Shown: positions 1-5,152, numbered from the stretch's first letter. The stretch is 6,457 nucleotides of DNA from an uncultured Clostridia bacterium (GCA_945931735.1 CAMEPN010000109.1:1-6457); one strand, 5' to 3'. The notes: a model not told the origin generated them from the letters alone. Program-made: numbers and translations.

Positions 1-520
1 AATCAAACCTTTGGCAGCGCGAAAGAATTGTTGCCGGAATTTTATGAACCTCGGTTGTGGCGAGTATAAATTTAACATGCTCCGGAGGCTCTTCAAGCGT
101 TTTTAAAAGTGCGTTGAATGCGCCTGTTGAGAGCATGTGAACCTCGTCTATGATGTATACCCTGTATTTGGCGTTGACGGGGGTAAAATTGGAGTTGTCT
201 ATTATATCTCTTATATTGTCAACACCGTTGTTGCTTGCCGCGTCAAGCTCCACAACGTCAAGAATTGTGCCGTCATCAATACCGCGGCAGATTTCACACT
301 CGTTGCAGGGGCTGCCGTTCACAGGGTGCAGGCAGTTGACTGCTTTTGCAAAAATTTTTGCGCAGGTGGTCTTACCCGTGCCTCGTGAGCCGGTGAACAA
401 ATAGGCGTGCGAAACCTTGCCGGACATTATCTCGTTTGCAAGGGTAGAGGTTATATGCTCCTGACCCGAAACGTCCGAAAAAGTGCGCGGTCTCCACTTT
501 CTGTAAAGCACCTGATACAA
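1..520 (-). CDS. dnaX: DNA polymerase III subunit gamma/tau (partial, N-terminal 173 codons)
   Basis: Clamp-loader ATPase that loads the beta sliding clamp and, through tau, ties the polymerases of the replisome together. The minus-strand frame is open to base 1, so the C-terminal part lies outside the window. Counted from the TTG at 520, it reads [11 protein letters not shown], then Walker A GSRGTGKT (44-51), a four-cysteine zinc module (C63, C72, C75, C78), Walker B with IIDEVHML (123-130), sensor 1 around LATTE (153-157) and the arginine-finger SRC motif (167-169). All are hallmarks of DnaX. I chose TTG 520 because AGGA (532-529) sits 8 bases upstream and the N-terminus then matches the family. 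In-frame ATGs at 529 and 538 have no usable Shine-Dalgarno. The gene lies 29 bases downstream of the SRP RNA helix, a Firmicute arrangement, and may be read from the SRP RNA promoter. Identity is certain; the start is likely. Confidence 0.97.
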   Translation of the reverse strand, partial: MYQVLYRKWRPRTFSDVSGQEHITSTLANEIMSGKVSHAYLFTGSRGTGKTTCAKIFAKAVNCLHPVNGSPCNECEICRGIDDGTILDVVELDAASNNGVDNIRDIIDNSNFTPVNAKYRVYIIDEVHMLSTGAFNALLKTLEEPPEHVKFILATTEVHKIPATILSRCQRFD

Positions 521-528
521 AAAAATCA

Positions 529-532
529 TCCT
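529..532 (-). promoter_or_regulatory. Shine-Dalgarno deciding the dnaX TTG start
   Basis: AGGA on the minus strand, 8 bases before TTG 520. It overlaps the competing ATG at 529, leaving that codon with no upstream ribosome site. Confidence 0.6.
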
Positions 533-537
533 ATACA

Positions 538-548
538 TAAAAAATGAG
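538..548 (-). terminator. U-tract after the SRP RNA helix (possible partial terminator)
   Basis: The long SRP RNA helix ends in GCUCC and is followed on the minus strand by CUCA and six U (544-539). This resembles an intrinsic terminator with a short offset. The offset and very long hairpin make efficiency doubtful, so read-through into dnaX is plausible. Confidence 0.35.
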
Positions 549-692
549 GGAGCATTACCTTTATCATATGGCATGCAGGCGGACTGTGGCGCACAGTGCT
601 GACCGCTTAATGCTGCTCGGTTCCCCGCCTGACATGGTTCACGGCGCTCCATCGCACAGGACCTACACGCCACATGATAAAAATAACGCTCC
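549..692 (-). ncRNA. ffs: Signal recognition particle RNA, small bacterial (4.5S-like) type
   Basis: RNA scaffold of the bacterial SRP, which binds Ffh and targets membrane proteins co-translationally. The minus strand holds the invariant apical domain: GAACC-AUGUCAGG, a GGAA tetraloop (624-621) closed by CGG/CCG, then AGCAGCAUUAAG. The CAGG (631-628) and AGCAG (617-613) strands form the Ffh-binding symmetric loop. The CGG/CCG pairs replace the UCC/GGA of E. coli 4.5S, a compensatory change. Below lie CUGUG/CACAG, a 10-bp stem (GGCGUGUAGG with CCUGCAUGCC), and an uninterrupted 19-bp AU-rich terminal helix pairing 692-674 with 549-567. There is no Alu-type 5' domain, unlike the roughly 270-nt B. 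subtilis scRNA. Mature ends are inferred from the helix and could be trimmed. The gene sits just upstream of dnaX. Confidence 0.93.
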
Positions 693-702
693 ACACGTAT
701 TA

Positions 703-738
703 CTAAACAATTATAATATATATAAGAAATTTTATCAA
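703..738 (-). promoter_or_regulatory. Housekeeping promoter of the SRP RNA (and possibly dnaX)
   Basis: Minus-strand -35 TTGATA (738-733), a 17-base spacer, and a perfect -10 TATAAT (715-710). Transcription should start near 703-701, about ten bases before the SRP RNA terminal helix. The A+T-rich stretch upstream (739-760) could act as an UP element. This near-consensus sigma-A promoter fits an abundant stable RNA. Confidence 0.85.
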
Positions 739-758
739 GTATAAAATTAAATATTTTT

Positions 759-796
759 AAAAATAAATGCGACTGCGCTAAATTCGACAGCCGCAT
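759..796 (-). terminator. Rho-independent terminator of spoVT
   Basis: A 9-bp stem pairs 767-775 with 788-796 (AUGCGGCUG / CAGUCGCAU, one G-U pair) around a 12-base loop. On the minus strand the tract UUAUUUUU (766-759) follows. It lies just past the spoVT stop and before the SRP RNA promoter, separating the two units. A T-run also follows on the plus strand, so it could work both ways, but no plus-strand gene precedes it. Confidence 0.85.
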
Positions 797-806
797 ATTT
801 TTTTTA

Positions 807-1340
807 TTATTCCTCCATCTGTCTGCCCAAAAAAGACGAGGCGACCTGTGCGAGTTTTAAATCCGTCTGCGAGGGCTGAATACCCTCTGCCGAAAGAAAG
901 ACGACCGCACCCAGCACGTCGCCGCTGCTTATAATCGGCACGGCAACCGCCGCATTGTGGTTTATGCCCTCAATGGGTGTGAGCTTTTCGCCCTGGGTTC
1001 TGATAAAAGACTGCCTATCCTCCATGAGCTGCTCAAGCTCTTTGCTTATTCTTCTGTCGCAAAATTCTCTTTTTGAAGCACCCGAAACAGAAATGGCTCT
1101 GTCTCTGTCGCAGATTATAACGGGCATGGTAACGCTGCGATAAAGCACGTCGGCATATTGATCCGTGGTGTCGGTCAGCTCGCCCACGGGCGAATATTTT
1201 TTAAAAATCACGCCGCCCTGAGTGTCTGTGAATATTTCAAGCGGCGCGCCCTCTTTGATGTGCATGGTGCGCCTTATCTCTTTCGGAATGACTACTCTGC
1301 CGAGATCGTCTATTCTTCTGACGATGCCTGTGGCTTTCAT
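807..1340 (-). CDS. spoVT: Stage V sporulation protein T, AbrB-family regulator
   Basis: DNA-binding regulator that in Bacillus is made in the forespore and tunes many sigma-G dependent genes. The protein is 177 residues, against 178 in B. subtilis. Residues 1-50 form the swapped-hairpin AbrB DNA-binding domain, beginning [20 protein letters not shown], nearly identical to the B. subtilis N-terminus and followed by [17 protein letters not shown]. Residues 55-177 form the GAF-like domain ([22 protein letters not shown]) and end in RQMEE, matching the family C-terminus. The start at 1340 has GGGAG (1355-1351) ten bases upstream. The gene is monocistronic, with a terminator directly downstream, and diverges from the ADP-ribosyltransferase-like gene. 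I could not find a convincing sigma-G or sigma-A promoter upstream. Its presence implies an endospore-forming lineage. Confidence 0.96.
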   Translation of the reverse strand: MKATGIVRRIDDLGRVVIPKEIRRTMHIKEGAPLEIFTDTQGGVIFKKYSPVGELTDTTDQYADVLYRSVTMPVIICDRDRAISVSGASKREFCDRRISKELEQLMEDRQSFIRTQGEKLTPIEGINHNAAVAVPIISSGDVLGAVVFLSAEGIQPSQTDLKLAQVASSFLGRQMEE

Positions 1341-1410
1341 AAATTAAAAACTCCCTTTTAATGATTTTGTATGTATTGTTTGCAAAGCTTGGGAGTTTAT
1401 GCGCGAACGA

Positions 1411-1439
1411 TTGAAACGAAACGGCATTTATGTTAAAAT
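1411..1439 (+). promoter_or_regulatory. Promoter of the ADP-ribosyltransferase-like gene
   Basis: TTGAAA (1411-1416), a 17-base spacer, then TAAAAT (1434-1439) preceded by an extended -10 TG (1431-1432). The start would fall near 1446, almost directly on the ribosome binding site, giving a leader of under 20 bases. Confidence 0.65.
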
Positions 1440-1447
1440 TATATATC

Positions 1448-1454
1448 AGGGGGA
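1448..1454 (+). promoter_or_regulatory. Shine-Dalgarno deciding the start at 1463
   Basis: AGGGGGA lies 8 bases before ATG 1463. The upstream in-frame ATG at 1430 lies inside the promoter spacer and has no ribosome site, so translation should begin at 1463. Confidence 0.85.
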
Positions 1455-1462
1455 ATTTGAAG

Positions 1463-1969
1463 ATGAAAGAAGCCGAAATGTATATTATAAATCCCGTTAA
1501 AAACCGTCTGCCCGGCGGCAGATTTTTTAAAAATATAATAAGTGACGCAAAAATTCTTTATAAAAATCCAAACAAAATAAATCTATGCGTTTTTGTCTCA
1601 TCCTTAAAAGCATATTTTATAATTCTTGATAAGAAAAAAATAAAAATCAAAAACAATAAAAATATTCCGCGTTTTTTATATCATGCCACATACGAAAAAA
1701 ATTATGACAGCATAATGCAAAACGGCATTGTAAGCGAGAATTATGTCTATTTATCCGACGATTGCAGAACGGCAAAAGACGTTCTCGACGGCAAAGATAA
1801 CTACTACGGCAAATTAAATCACATCAAAATCACGGCAGATACCGAAATACTTAAAAATTTAGGCATAGACGTTTATAAAATCAACCGATTTAACGAGTAT
1901 GTCACGGCAGAAGTTCCTCCGCAGGCAATAATAAAATGCGAAAATTTTGTTGACAGACAGACCCAATAA
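1463..1969 (+). CDS. PARP-like ADP-ribosyltransferase-fold protein with H-Y-E signature (function unknown)
   Basis: This 168-residue protein is not a family I can name. Its C-terminal half (70-160) shows the three core elements of the H-Y-E ADP-ribosyltransferase fold: LYHATYEKNYDSIMQNGI (H74), VYLSDDCRTA (Y96) and NEYVTAEVPPQAI (E145). These parallel the LWHGS, IYFAD and NEYIVY segments of human PARP1. KptA/Tpt1 RNA 2'-phosphotransferases share the LYHGT / HLSDD / VPP frame, but have other residues where this protein has Y96 and E145. It also lacks the KptA N-terminal lobe. Residues 1-65 are lysine-rich, with a hydrophobic beta-like stretch (41-55), and match nothing I recognise. There is no signal peptide. 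The gene is visibly AT-rich (about 25% GC by hand count at 1561-1620), unlike its neighbours, which suggests transfer. No macrodomain or antitoxin gene adjoins it. NAD+-dependent ADP-ribosylation of protein or nucleic acid is inferred, not shown. Confidence 0.7.
   Translation: MKEAEMYIINPVKNRLPGGRFFKNIISDAKILYKNPNKINLCVFVSSLKAYFIILDKKKIKIKNNKNIPRFLYHATYEKNYDSIMQNGIVSENYVYLSDDCRTAKDVLDGKDNYYGKLNHIKITADTEILKNLGIDVYKINRFNEYVTAEVPPQAIIKCENFVDRQTQ
1507..1528 (+). terminator. Terminator-like hairpin inside the start of the ADP-ribosyltransferase-like gene
   Basis: TCTGCC (1507-1512), loop CGGC, GGCAGA (1517-1522), then six T (1523-1528). This is a compact intrinsic-terminator shape about 60-80 bases after the predicted start and within codons 15-22. 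It is the only GC-rich spot in a very AT-rich region. It could act as an attenuator when translation lags, or be a chance product of the RLPGGRFF coding segment. Confidence 0.4.
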
Positions 1970-1978
1970 GTTTAATAT
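1950..1978 (+). promoter_or_regulatory. Promoter of proS, embedded in the end of the upstream gene
   Basis: A perfect -35 TTGACA (1950-1955), a 17-base spacer and -10 TAATAT (1973-1978). The -35 lies within the last codons of the ADP-ribosyltransferase-like gene. The expected start near 1985 gives a leader of about 30 bases, too short for a T-box riboswitch. Confidence 0.75.
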
Positions 1979-2002
1979 ATACTTTGTATGTAATAAAAGT
2001 TT

Positions 2003-2007
2003 AGGAG
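2003..2007 (+). promoter_or_regulatory. Shine-Dalgarno deciding the proS start
   Basis: AGGAG lies 8 bases before ATG 2016. The in-frame ATG at 1947 has no ribosome site and lies upstream of the predicted transcript start. Confidence 0.9.
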
Positions 2008-2015
2008 TAATAAAA

Positions 2016-3728
2016 ATGAAAACCAGCAAAATGCTTTTAGAGACCCTCAGAGACGCACCGAGCGACTGCATTATAGAAAGTCAGAAGCTTATGACAAGGG
2101 GCGGATATATGAAATATATGCACAACGGCATATATTCTCTCTTTGCCTCTACAAAAAGAATGACAAAAAAGGTTGAGAACATAATCCGCGAAGAGATGGA
2201 TCGCATCGACGGTCAGGAGGTTATGTTCCCGGTAGTTATGCCCGCTTCTCTTTGGGAGGAATCCGGCAGATACACAAGCATCGGCAGCGAAATGGCTCGC
2301 TTTAAAGACAGAAGCGGCAACAATATGGTTCTCGGCATGACCCATGAGGAGGCGGCGGTTCATCTTGCGAGAAACACCGTAAAATCATACACGCAGTTCC
2401 CGTTTATGATTTATCAGATTCAAACAAAGTTCCGAGACGAGCCGAGGGCGCGCGGCGGCCTTATCAGAGTGCGCGAGTTCACAATGAAGGACGCATACTC
2501 TTTTCACACCTCTCAGGAGGATCTCGAAAAATATTATGAGCGCTGCTATGAAGCTTATGAGAGAATTTTTAAGCGCGCGGGCGCAAAGAACGTCGTTGCC
2601 GTTAAGAGTGACTCCGGCATGATGGGCGGCAGCATTTCACATGAGTTTATGCTCCTTGCGGATATAGGCGAGGACACCCTGGCAATCTGCCCCGAGTGCG
2701 GCTACAAAGCCAATATGGAGGCGGCAGAGCTTAAAACAATCAATGAGCCGGGCGAAAAAGAGGAGCTTAAAAAGATTCATACTCCCGACACAAAAACAAT
2801 AGACGACCTTTATAAATTTACAAATATCCCCGAAACGAGAATGTGCAAGGCGGTTGTTTATCAAAAAAACCTCACGGACGAATACGTTATAGTATTTATC
2901 AGAGGCGACCTTGACGTAAACGAAACAAAGCTTCGCAACTATCTCGGCGAGGAGGTGCACGCCGCGCTCATAACTGAGGAGAGCGGCATAGTCGCAGGCT
3001 TTATCGGCGCAGTCAATCTCAAGGCAAAAGCGCAGGTTATTTATGACGCTTCGCTTAAAGGAATAGAGAGCCTTGTCTGCGGCGCAAATGAGGTTGATTA
3101 TCACTATGTAGGGCTTAATATTCAAAGAGACGTCGGCGATGTTGAATATGTTGACGTTGCAAAGATATATGAGGGTGCACTCTGCCCCTGCTGCGGCAAA
3201 AAGACCATAGGCATTTCAAACGGCATTGAGATAGGCAACATCTTCCAGCTCGGCACAAAATACACAAAGAGCATGGATATGACATATCTTGACAAAAACG
3301 GAGAGGAGCAAAACCCGATAATGGGCTGCTACGGCATTGGCGTTGGCAGACTGGCGGCGTCCGTCTGCGAGGCTCACCACGACGAATACGGTCCCATCTG
3401 GCCTATGGCGATCGCTCCGTGGCAGGTTCACCTCTGCGCGGTGCGCTCCGACGACGAGGCAGTCCGCACGGCGGCTGAAAAGCTGTACAACGACCTCCAG
3501 GCGGCGGGCGTAGAGGTGATCTACGACGACAGGAACGTCCGCGCGGGCGTTATGTTCAGCGACGCAGACCTGCTCGGCGTTCCGCTGAGAGTGGTAGTAA
3601 GCCCGAGAAACCTCGAGGAGGGCGTGTTCGAGCTTTCCTCCCGCGACAAGTCGATCTCCGAAAAGCTTGTCCCCGAAAACGCAGTCGCAAGGCTCAGAGA
3701 GCTTATCGAACAGATGATAAACAAGTAA
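2016..3728 (+). CDS. proS: Prolyl-tRNA synthetase, bacterial type
   Basis: Class II aminoacyl-tRNA synthetase that charges tRNA-Pro with proline in the cytoplasm. The 570 residues equal the usual length of the bacterial form. Visible parts: the N-terminal catalytic segment with VMPASLWEESGR (74-85), GMTHEE (107-112), motif 2 from RDEPRARGG to REFTMKDAYSF (140-163), the INS editing insertion (about 225-395), motif 3 GCYGIGVGRL (437-446) and the C-terminal anticodon-binding domain (about 465-570) with YDDRNVRAGVMFSDADLLG. Two CxxC pairs, C225/C228 and C390/C393, bracket the insertion. The INS region carries IRGDLDVNETKL, consistent with hydrolysis of mischarged Ala-tRNA-Pro. The gene has its own promoter and a downstream hairpin. 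Codon use and GC content change about two-thirds through (near 3340), although the protein stays continuous with the family. Confidence 0.98.
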   Translation: MKTSKMLLETLRDAPSDCIIESQKLMTRGGYMKYMHNGIYSLFASTKRMTKKVENIIREEMDRIDGQEVMFPVVMPASLWEESGRYTSIGSEMARFKDRSGNNMVLGMTHEEAAVHLARNTVKSYTQFPFMIYQIQTKFRDEPRARGGLIRVREFTMKDAYSFHTSQEDLEKYYERCYEAYERIFKRAGAKNVVAVKSDSGMMGGSISHEFMLLADIGEDTLAICPECGYKANMEAAELKTINEPGEKEELKKIHTPDTKTIDDLYKFTNIPETRMCKAVVYQKNLTDEYVIVFIRGDLDVNETKLRNYLGEEVHAALITEESGIVAGFIGAVNLKAKAQVIYDASLKGIESLVCGANEVDYHYVGLNIQRDVGDVEYVDVAKIYEGALCPCCGKKTIGISNGIEIGNIFQLGTKYTKSMDMTYLDKNGEEQNPIMGCYGIGVGRLAASVCEAHHDEYGPIWPMAIAPWQVHLCAVRSDDEAVRTAAEKLYNDLQAAGVEVIYDDRNVRAGVMFSDADLLGVPLRVVVSPRNLEEGVFELSSRDKSISEKLVPENAVARLRELIEQMINK

Positions 3729-3739
3729 GATAAATCACA

Positions 3740-3775
3740 AACACCCGTGGCGCATTTCGCTGCGGGTGTTATTTA
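3740..3775 (+). terminator. Hairpin terminator of proS
   Basis: AACACCCG (3740-3747) pairs with CGGGTGTT (3763-3770). TGGCG/CGCTG, with two G-T pairs, extends this to 13 bp around a five-base CATTT loop. Only ATTTAAT follows, so the U-tract is weak. It begins 11 bases after the proS stop. Confidence 0.7.
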
Positions 3776-3787
3776 ATATGCTGCCGC

Positions 3788-3817
3788 TGAATAATTCGGA
3801 AATTTTTCCTCATACTA
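3788..3817 (+). promoter_or_regulatory. Consensus sigma-G (forespore) promoter of the DUF421-DUF4363 pair
   Basis: TGAATA (3788-3793), exactly 17 bases, CATACTA (3811-3817). Both hexamer/heptamer elements and the spacing equal the classical Bacillus sigma-G consensus without a mismatch. No sigma-A promoter is apparent in the same gap. The start would fall near 3823, about 25 bases before the gene. An interrupted palindrome, GGAAA-TT-TTTCC (3798-3809), fills the spacer. Confidence 0.8.
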
Positions 3818-3848
3818 TTCCCGAATATATCGGAAAGAGGGAAATTTA

Positions 3849-4526
3849 ATGGCAGTCGTACTGATAAGAGCCTGCATTCTATACATCGTTATCACCTTTT
3901 CGCTCCGGCTGATGGGCAAGCGTCCGCTTGGCGAATTGCAGCCGTCCGAGCTGGTTGTGACTATCCTTATATCAAATATCGCCGCAATACCCGTCGAGGA
4001 CAGCTCCGTCCCGATGATAATGGGCATCGTTCCGATACTGACGCTGGTCTGCCTTGACGTTATCGTGTCGCAGATAATGCTCAAATCCGCAAAGTTTCGG
4101 AAGCTCATGATAGGCAGCCCGCGCATAATCGTGTCCGAGGGAGTTATACTGCAAAAGGAAATGAGAAAGCTACGCTACACCGTGGACGACCTCGTCGAGG
4201 CGATGCGCGAGCAGCAGATATTCGATATAACGCAGGTGCATTACGCGATCGTCGAAACGACGGGCAAGATAAATTTCCTGCTCAAAAAGGATTTTCAGCC
4301 CGCAGAAAAACAGGACGTCAGCGCGGGCGGGTCGACCGATAATCCCCCCGCAGTCATTATCCGCGACGGCGTAGAGGACAAGGAGCAGCTCGGTATACTG
4401 GGGCTTGGGCAGGGCTGGCTTTCAAAGCAGCTCAGGGAGCACAATGTTTCCGTAGGCGAGGTGTTTCTTATGACCGCCGATAAAAACGGCTGCTCTACGA
4501 TAATCAAGCGGCAGGAGGGTATGTGA
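3849..4526 (+). CDS. DUF421 (YetF-like) membrane protein
   Basis: Integral membrane protein of 225 residues. Two or three N-terminal transmembrane segments (about 4-22, 35-50, 56-76) contain the family signature RLMGKRPLGELQPSELVVTI (20-39). A cytoplasmic C-terminal domain follows with GSPRIIVSEGVI and LVEAMREQQIFDITQVHYAI (119-138), then TTGKINFLLK. Start ATG 3849 has GAGGG 7 bases upstream. Bacillus members of this family (YetF, 2Duf) are linked to the spore inner membrane, heat resistance and germination, but the biochemical activity is unknown. The gene follows a perfect sigma-G promoter and overlaps the next gene by one base, so the two products are probably made together in the forespore. 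The family assignment is firm; a role in spores is inferred from the promoter. Confidence 0.93.
   Translation: MAVVLIRACILYIVITFSLRLMGKRPLGELQPSELVVTILISNIAAIPVEDSSVPMIMGIVPILTLVCLDVIVSQIMLKSAKFRKLMIGSPRIIVSEGVILQKEMRKLRYTVDDLVEAMREQQIFDITQVHYAIVETTGKINFLLKKDFQPAEKQDVSAGGSTDNPPAVIIRDGVEDKEQLGILGLGQGWLSKQLREHNVSVGEVFLMTADKNGCSTIIKRQEGM
4513..4518 (+). promoter_or_regulatory. Shine-Dalgarno deciding the DUF4363 start
   Basis: AGGAGG lies 7 bases before ATG 4526 but only 4 before the in-frame GTG at 4523, favouring the ATG that overlaps the upstream TGA stop. Confidence 0.8.
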
Positions 4527-4903
4527 TGAGCAGACTTATAACAAGTATCTGCCTGCTGGCGGTAATGGCGGCAGGGTGCTTCTGGGCGGTGTACATTGTC
4601 GACAAGCGCACTGACGAGCTTTCCGAAATGGTGTCGAAAACCGAAAAGGCTTATGTTGACGGGAACAAGGAGGAATGCGTCGCCGCGGCGGACGAGCTTC
4701 AGAAAATGTGGAACGACTTCATTGAAAAGGGGATACTCGTCAACGACCTCGGTCATGCGGTCGAGATAACCTCATCTATCGCAGAGATAAGCTCCTTCGC
4801 GCAGGAACAGAACGAGGAGCTTTACGCCGCCTGCGACCGCGCACAGGCGCAGATAAAGCTGTTCAAGGATATGCAGACTCCAACGCTTTGGAAAATACTC
4901 TGA
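4526..4903 (+). CDS. DUF4363 family protein, single N-terminal membrane anchor
   Basis: Small protein of 125 residues. Residues 4-25 form a hydrophobic helix, followed by a charged alpha-helical, coiled-coil-like body rich in Glu, Lys and Ala. The pattern of DUF4363 is recognisable: YIVDKRTDELSEMV after the anchor, ADELQKMWNDFIEKG, a central HAVEITSSIAEI, and a closing ALWKIL-type tail (TPTLWKIL). The stretch MAAGC (14-18) could serve as a weak lipobox, making a lipoprotein an alternative to a plain signal anchor. The start overlaps the DUF421 stop as TGATG, indicating translational coupling. DUF421 and DUF4363 genes occur side by side in spore-forming Clostridia, which suggests a joint membrane role. 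The molecular function is unknown. The stop codon is directly followed by the nested palindromic element. Confidence 0.85.
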   Translation: MSRLITSICLLAVMAAGCFWAVYIVDKRTDELSEMVSKTEKAYVDGNKEECVAAADELQKMWNDFIEKGILVNDLGHAVEITSSIAEISSFAQEQNEELYAACDRAQAQIKLFKDMQTPTLWKIL

Positions 4904-4904
4904 T

Positions 4905-4930
4905 AAAAAAACGGGCTATTACGCCCGTTT
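4905..4930 (-). terminator. Left terminal hairpin, terminator for the minus-strand methyltransferase unit
   Basis: AAACGGGC (4909-4916) pairs with GCCCGTTT (4923-4930) around TATTAC. Read on the minus strand it is followed by seven U (4911-4905), an excellent terminator. On the plus strand the trailing bases are TTTCAG, much weaker. A minus-strand transcript reaching it has already copied the whole element. Confidence 0.8.
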
Positions 4931-5119
4931 CAGACCGTCGAAAAAGCCCCTAAAGGGGCTTTTCCGACGAACATCCGCACTGCCCGCACTCACTGGCGGC
5001 TTTGCCGCCAGTTCGCACAGTTGTGCGGATAGAAGTGTTTTTTGCCCCGGGAAACCCGTGGCAAAAAACTGATTTCAAAAGCCTGCTTCGCAGGCAAAAT
5101 TGACTTTTTCGACAAGCTG

Positions 5120-5147
5120 AAACGGGCTGTTACGCCCGTTTTGTTTT
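5120..5147 (+). terminator. Right terminal hairpin, terminator for the DUF421-DUF4363 unit
   Basis: AAACGGGC (5120-5127) pairs with GCCCGTTT (5134-5141) around TGTTAC, followed on the plus strand by the tract TTTTGTTTT (5139-5147). It differs from the left hairpin by one loop base. A plus-strand transcript ending here would carry the whole nested structure as its 3' UTR. Confidence 0.8.
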
Positions 5148-5152
5148 ATAGG

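Larger units (their letters stand above)
4905..5147. repeat. Nested palindromic intergenic element with matching terminal hairpins
   Basis: This element fills the gap between the convergent DUF4363 and methyltransferase genes. Outermost arms: GCCCGTTTCAG (4923-4933) is the inverse of CTGAAACGGGC (5117-5127), and each arm is itself part of an AAACGGGC/GCCCGTTT hairpin. Next inward is a perfect 10-bp inverted repeat, GTCGAAAAAG (4937-4946) with CTTTTTCGAC (5104-5113). Inside are four hairpins: AAAAGCCCC/GGGGCTTTT (4942-4963); ATCCGCAC/GTGCGGAT (4973-5030) enclosing CTGGCGGC/GCCGCCAG (4993-5011); GTTTTTTGCC/GGCAAAAAAC (5037-5069); and GCCTGC/GCAGGC (5081-5095). No open reading frame is supported inside. 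It could be a MITE-like or REP-like repeat, or a structured 3' UTR shared by both transcripts. Copy number in the genome cannot be judged from here. Confidence 0.85.

Noticed and set aside
137..404. Two plus-strand frames opposite dnaX
   Set aside because: They are shadows of the highly conserved dnaX coding strand, with no ribosome site or family resemblance.
544..744. Plus-strand 66-codon open frame
   Set aside because: It is antisense to the SRP RNA and its promoter, has no ribosome site, and its content is explained by the RNA structure.
1361..1410. Candidate sigma-G promoter for spoVT (GCATA ... CATACAA)
   Set aside because: The spacing between the elements is about 24 bases, too long, and the -10 match is incomplete.
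1430..1462. Longer start (ATG 1430) for the ADP-ribosyltransferase-like gene
   Set aside because: This ATG lies within the promoter spacer and lacks a Shine-Dalgarno, whereas ATG 1463 has AGGGGGA at ideal spacing.
1463..1969. Annotation as KptA/Tpt1 RNA 2'-phosphotransferase
   Set aside because: The LYHxT / LSDD / VPP frame is shared, but the N-terminal RNA-binding lobe is absent and the triad reads H-Y-E rather than the KptA pattern.
1970..2015. T-box riboswitch upstream of proS
   Set aside because: The leader is only about 30 bases and there is no T-box sequence or antiterminator.
2637..3125. Minus-strand 162-codon frame inside proS
   Set aside because: It is a shadow of the proS coding strand, with a composition that mirrors its codons and no initiation signal.
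4905..5147. CRISPR array or tRNA cluster in the palindromic gap
   Set aside because: The repeats are inverted hairpins of differing sequence, not evenly spaced direct repeats. No cloverleaf or TpsiC motif is present.
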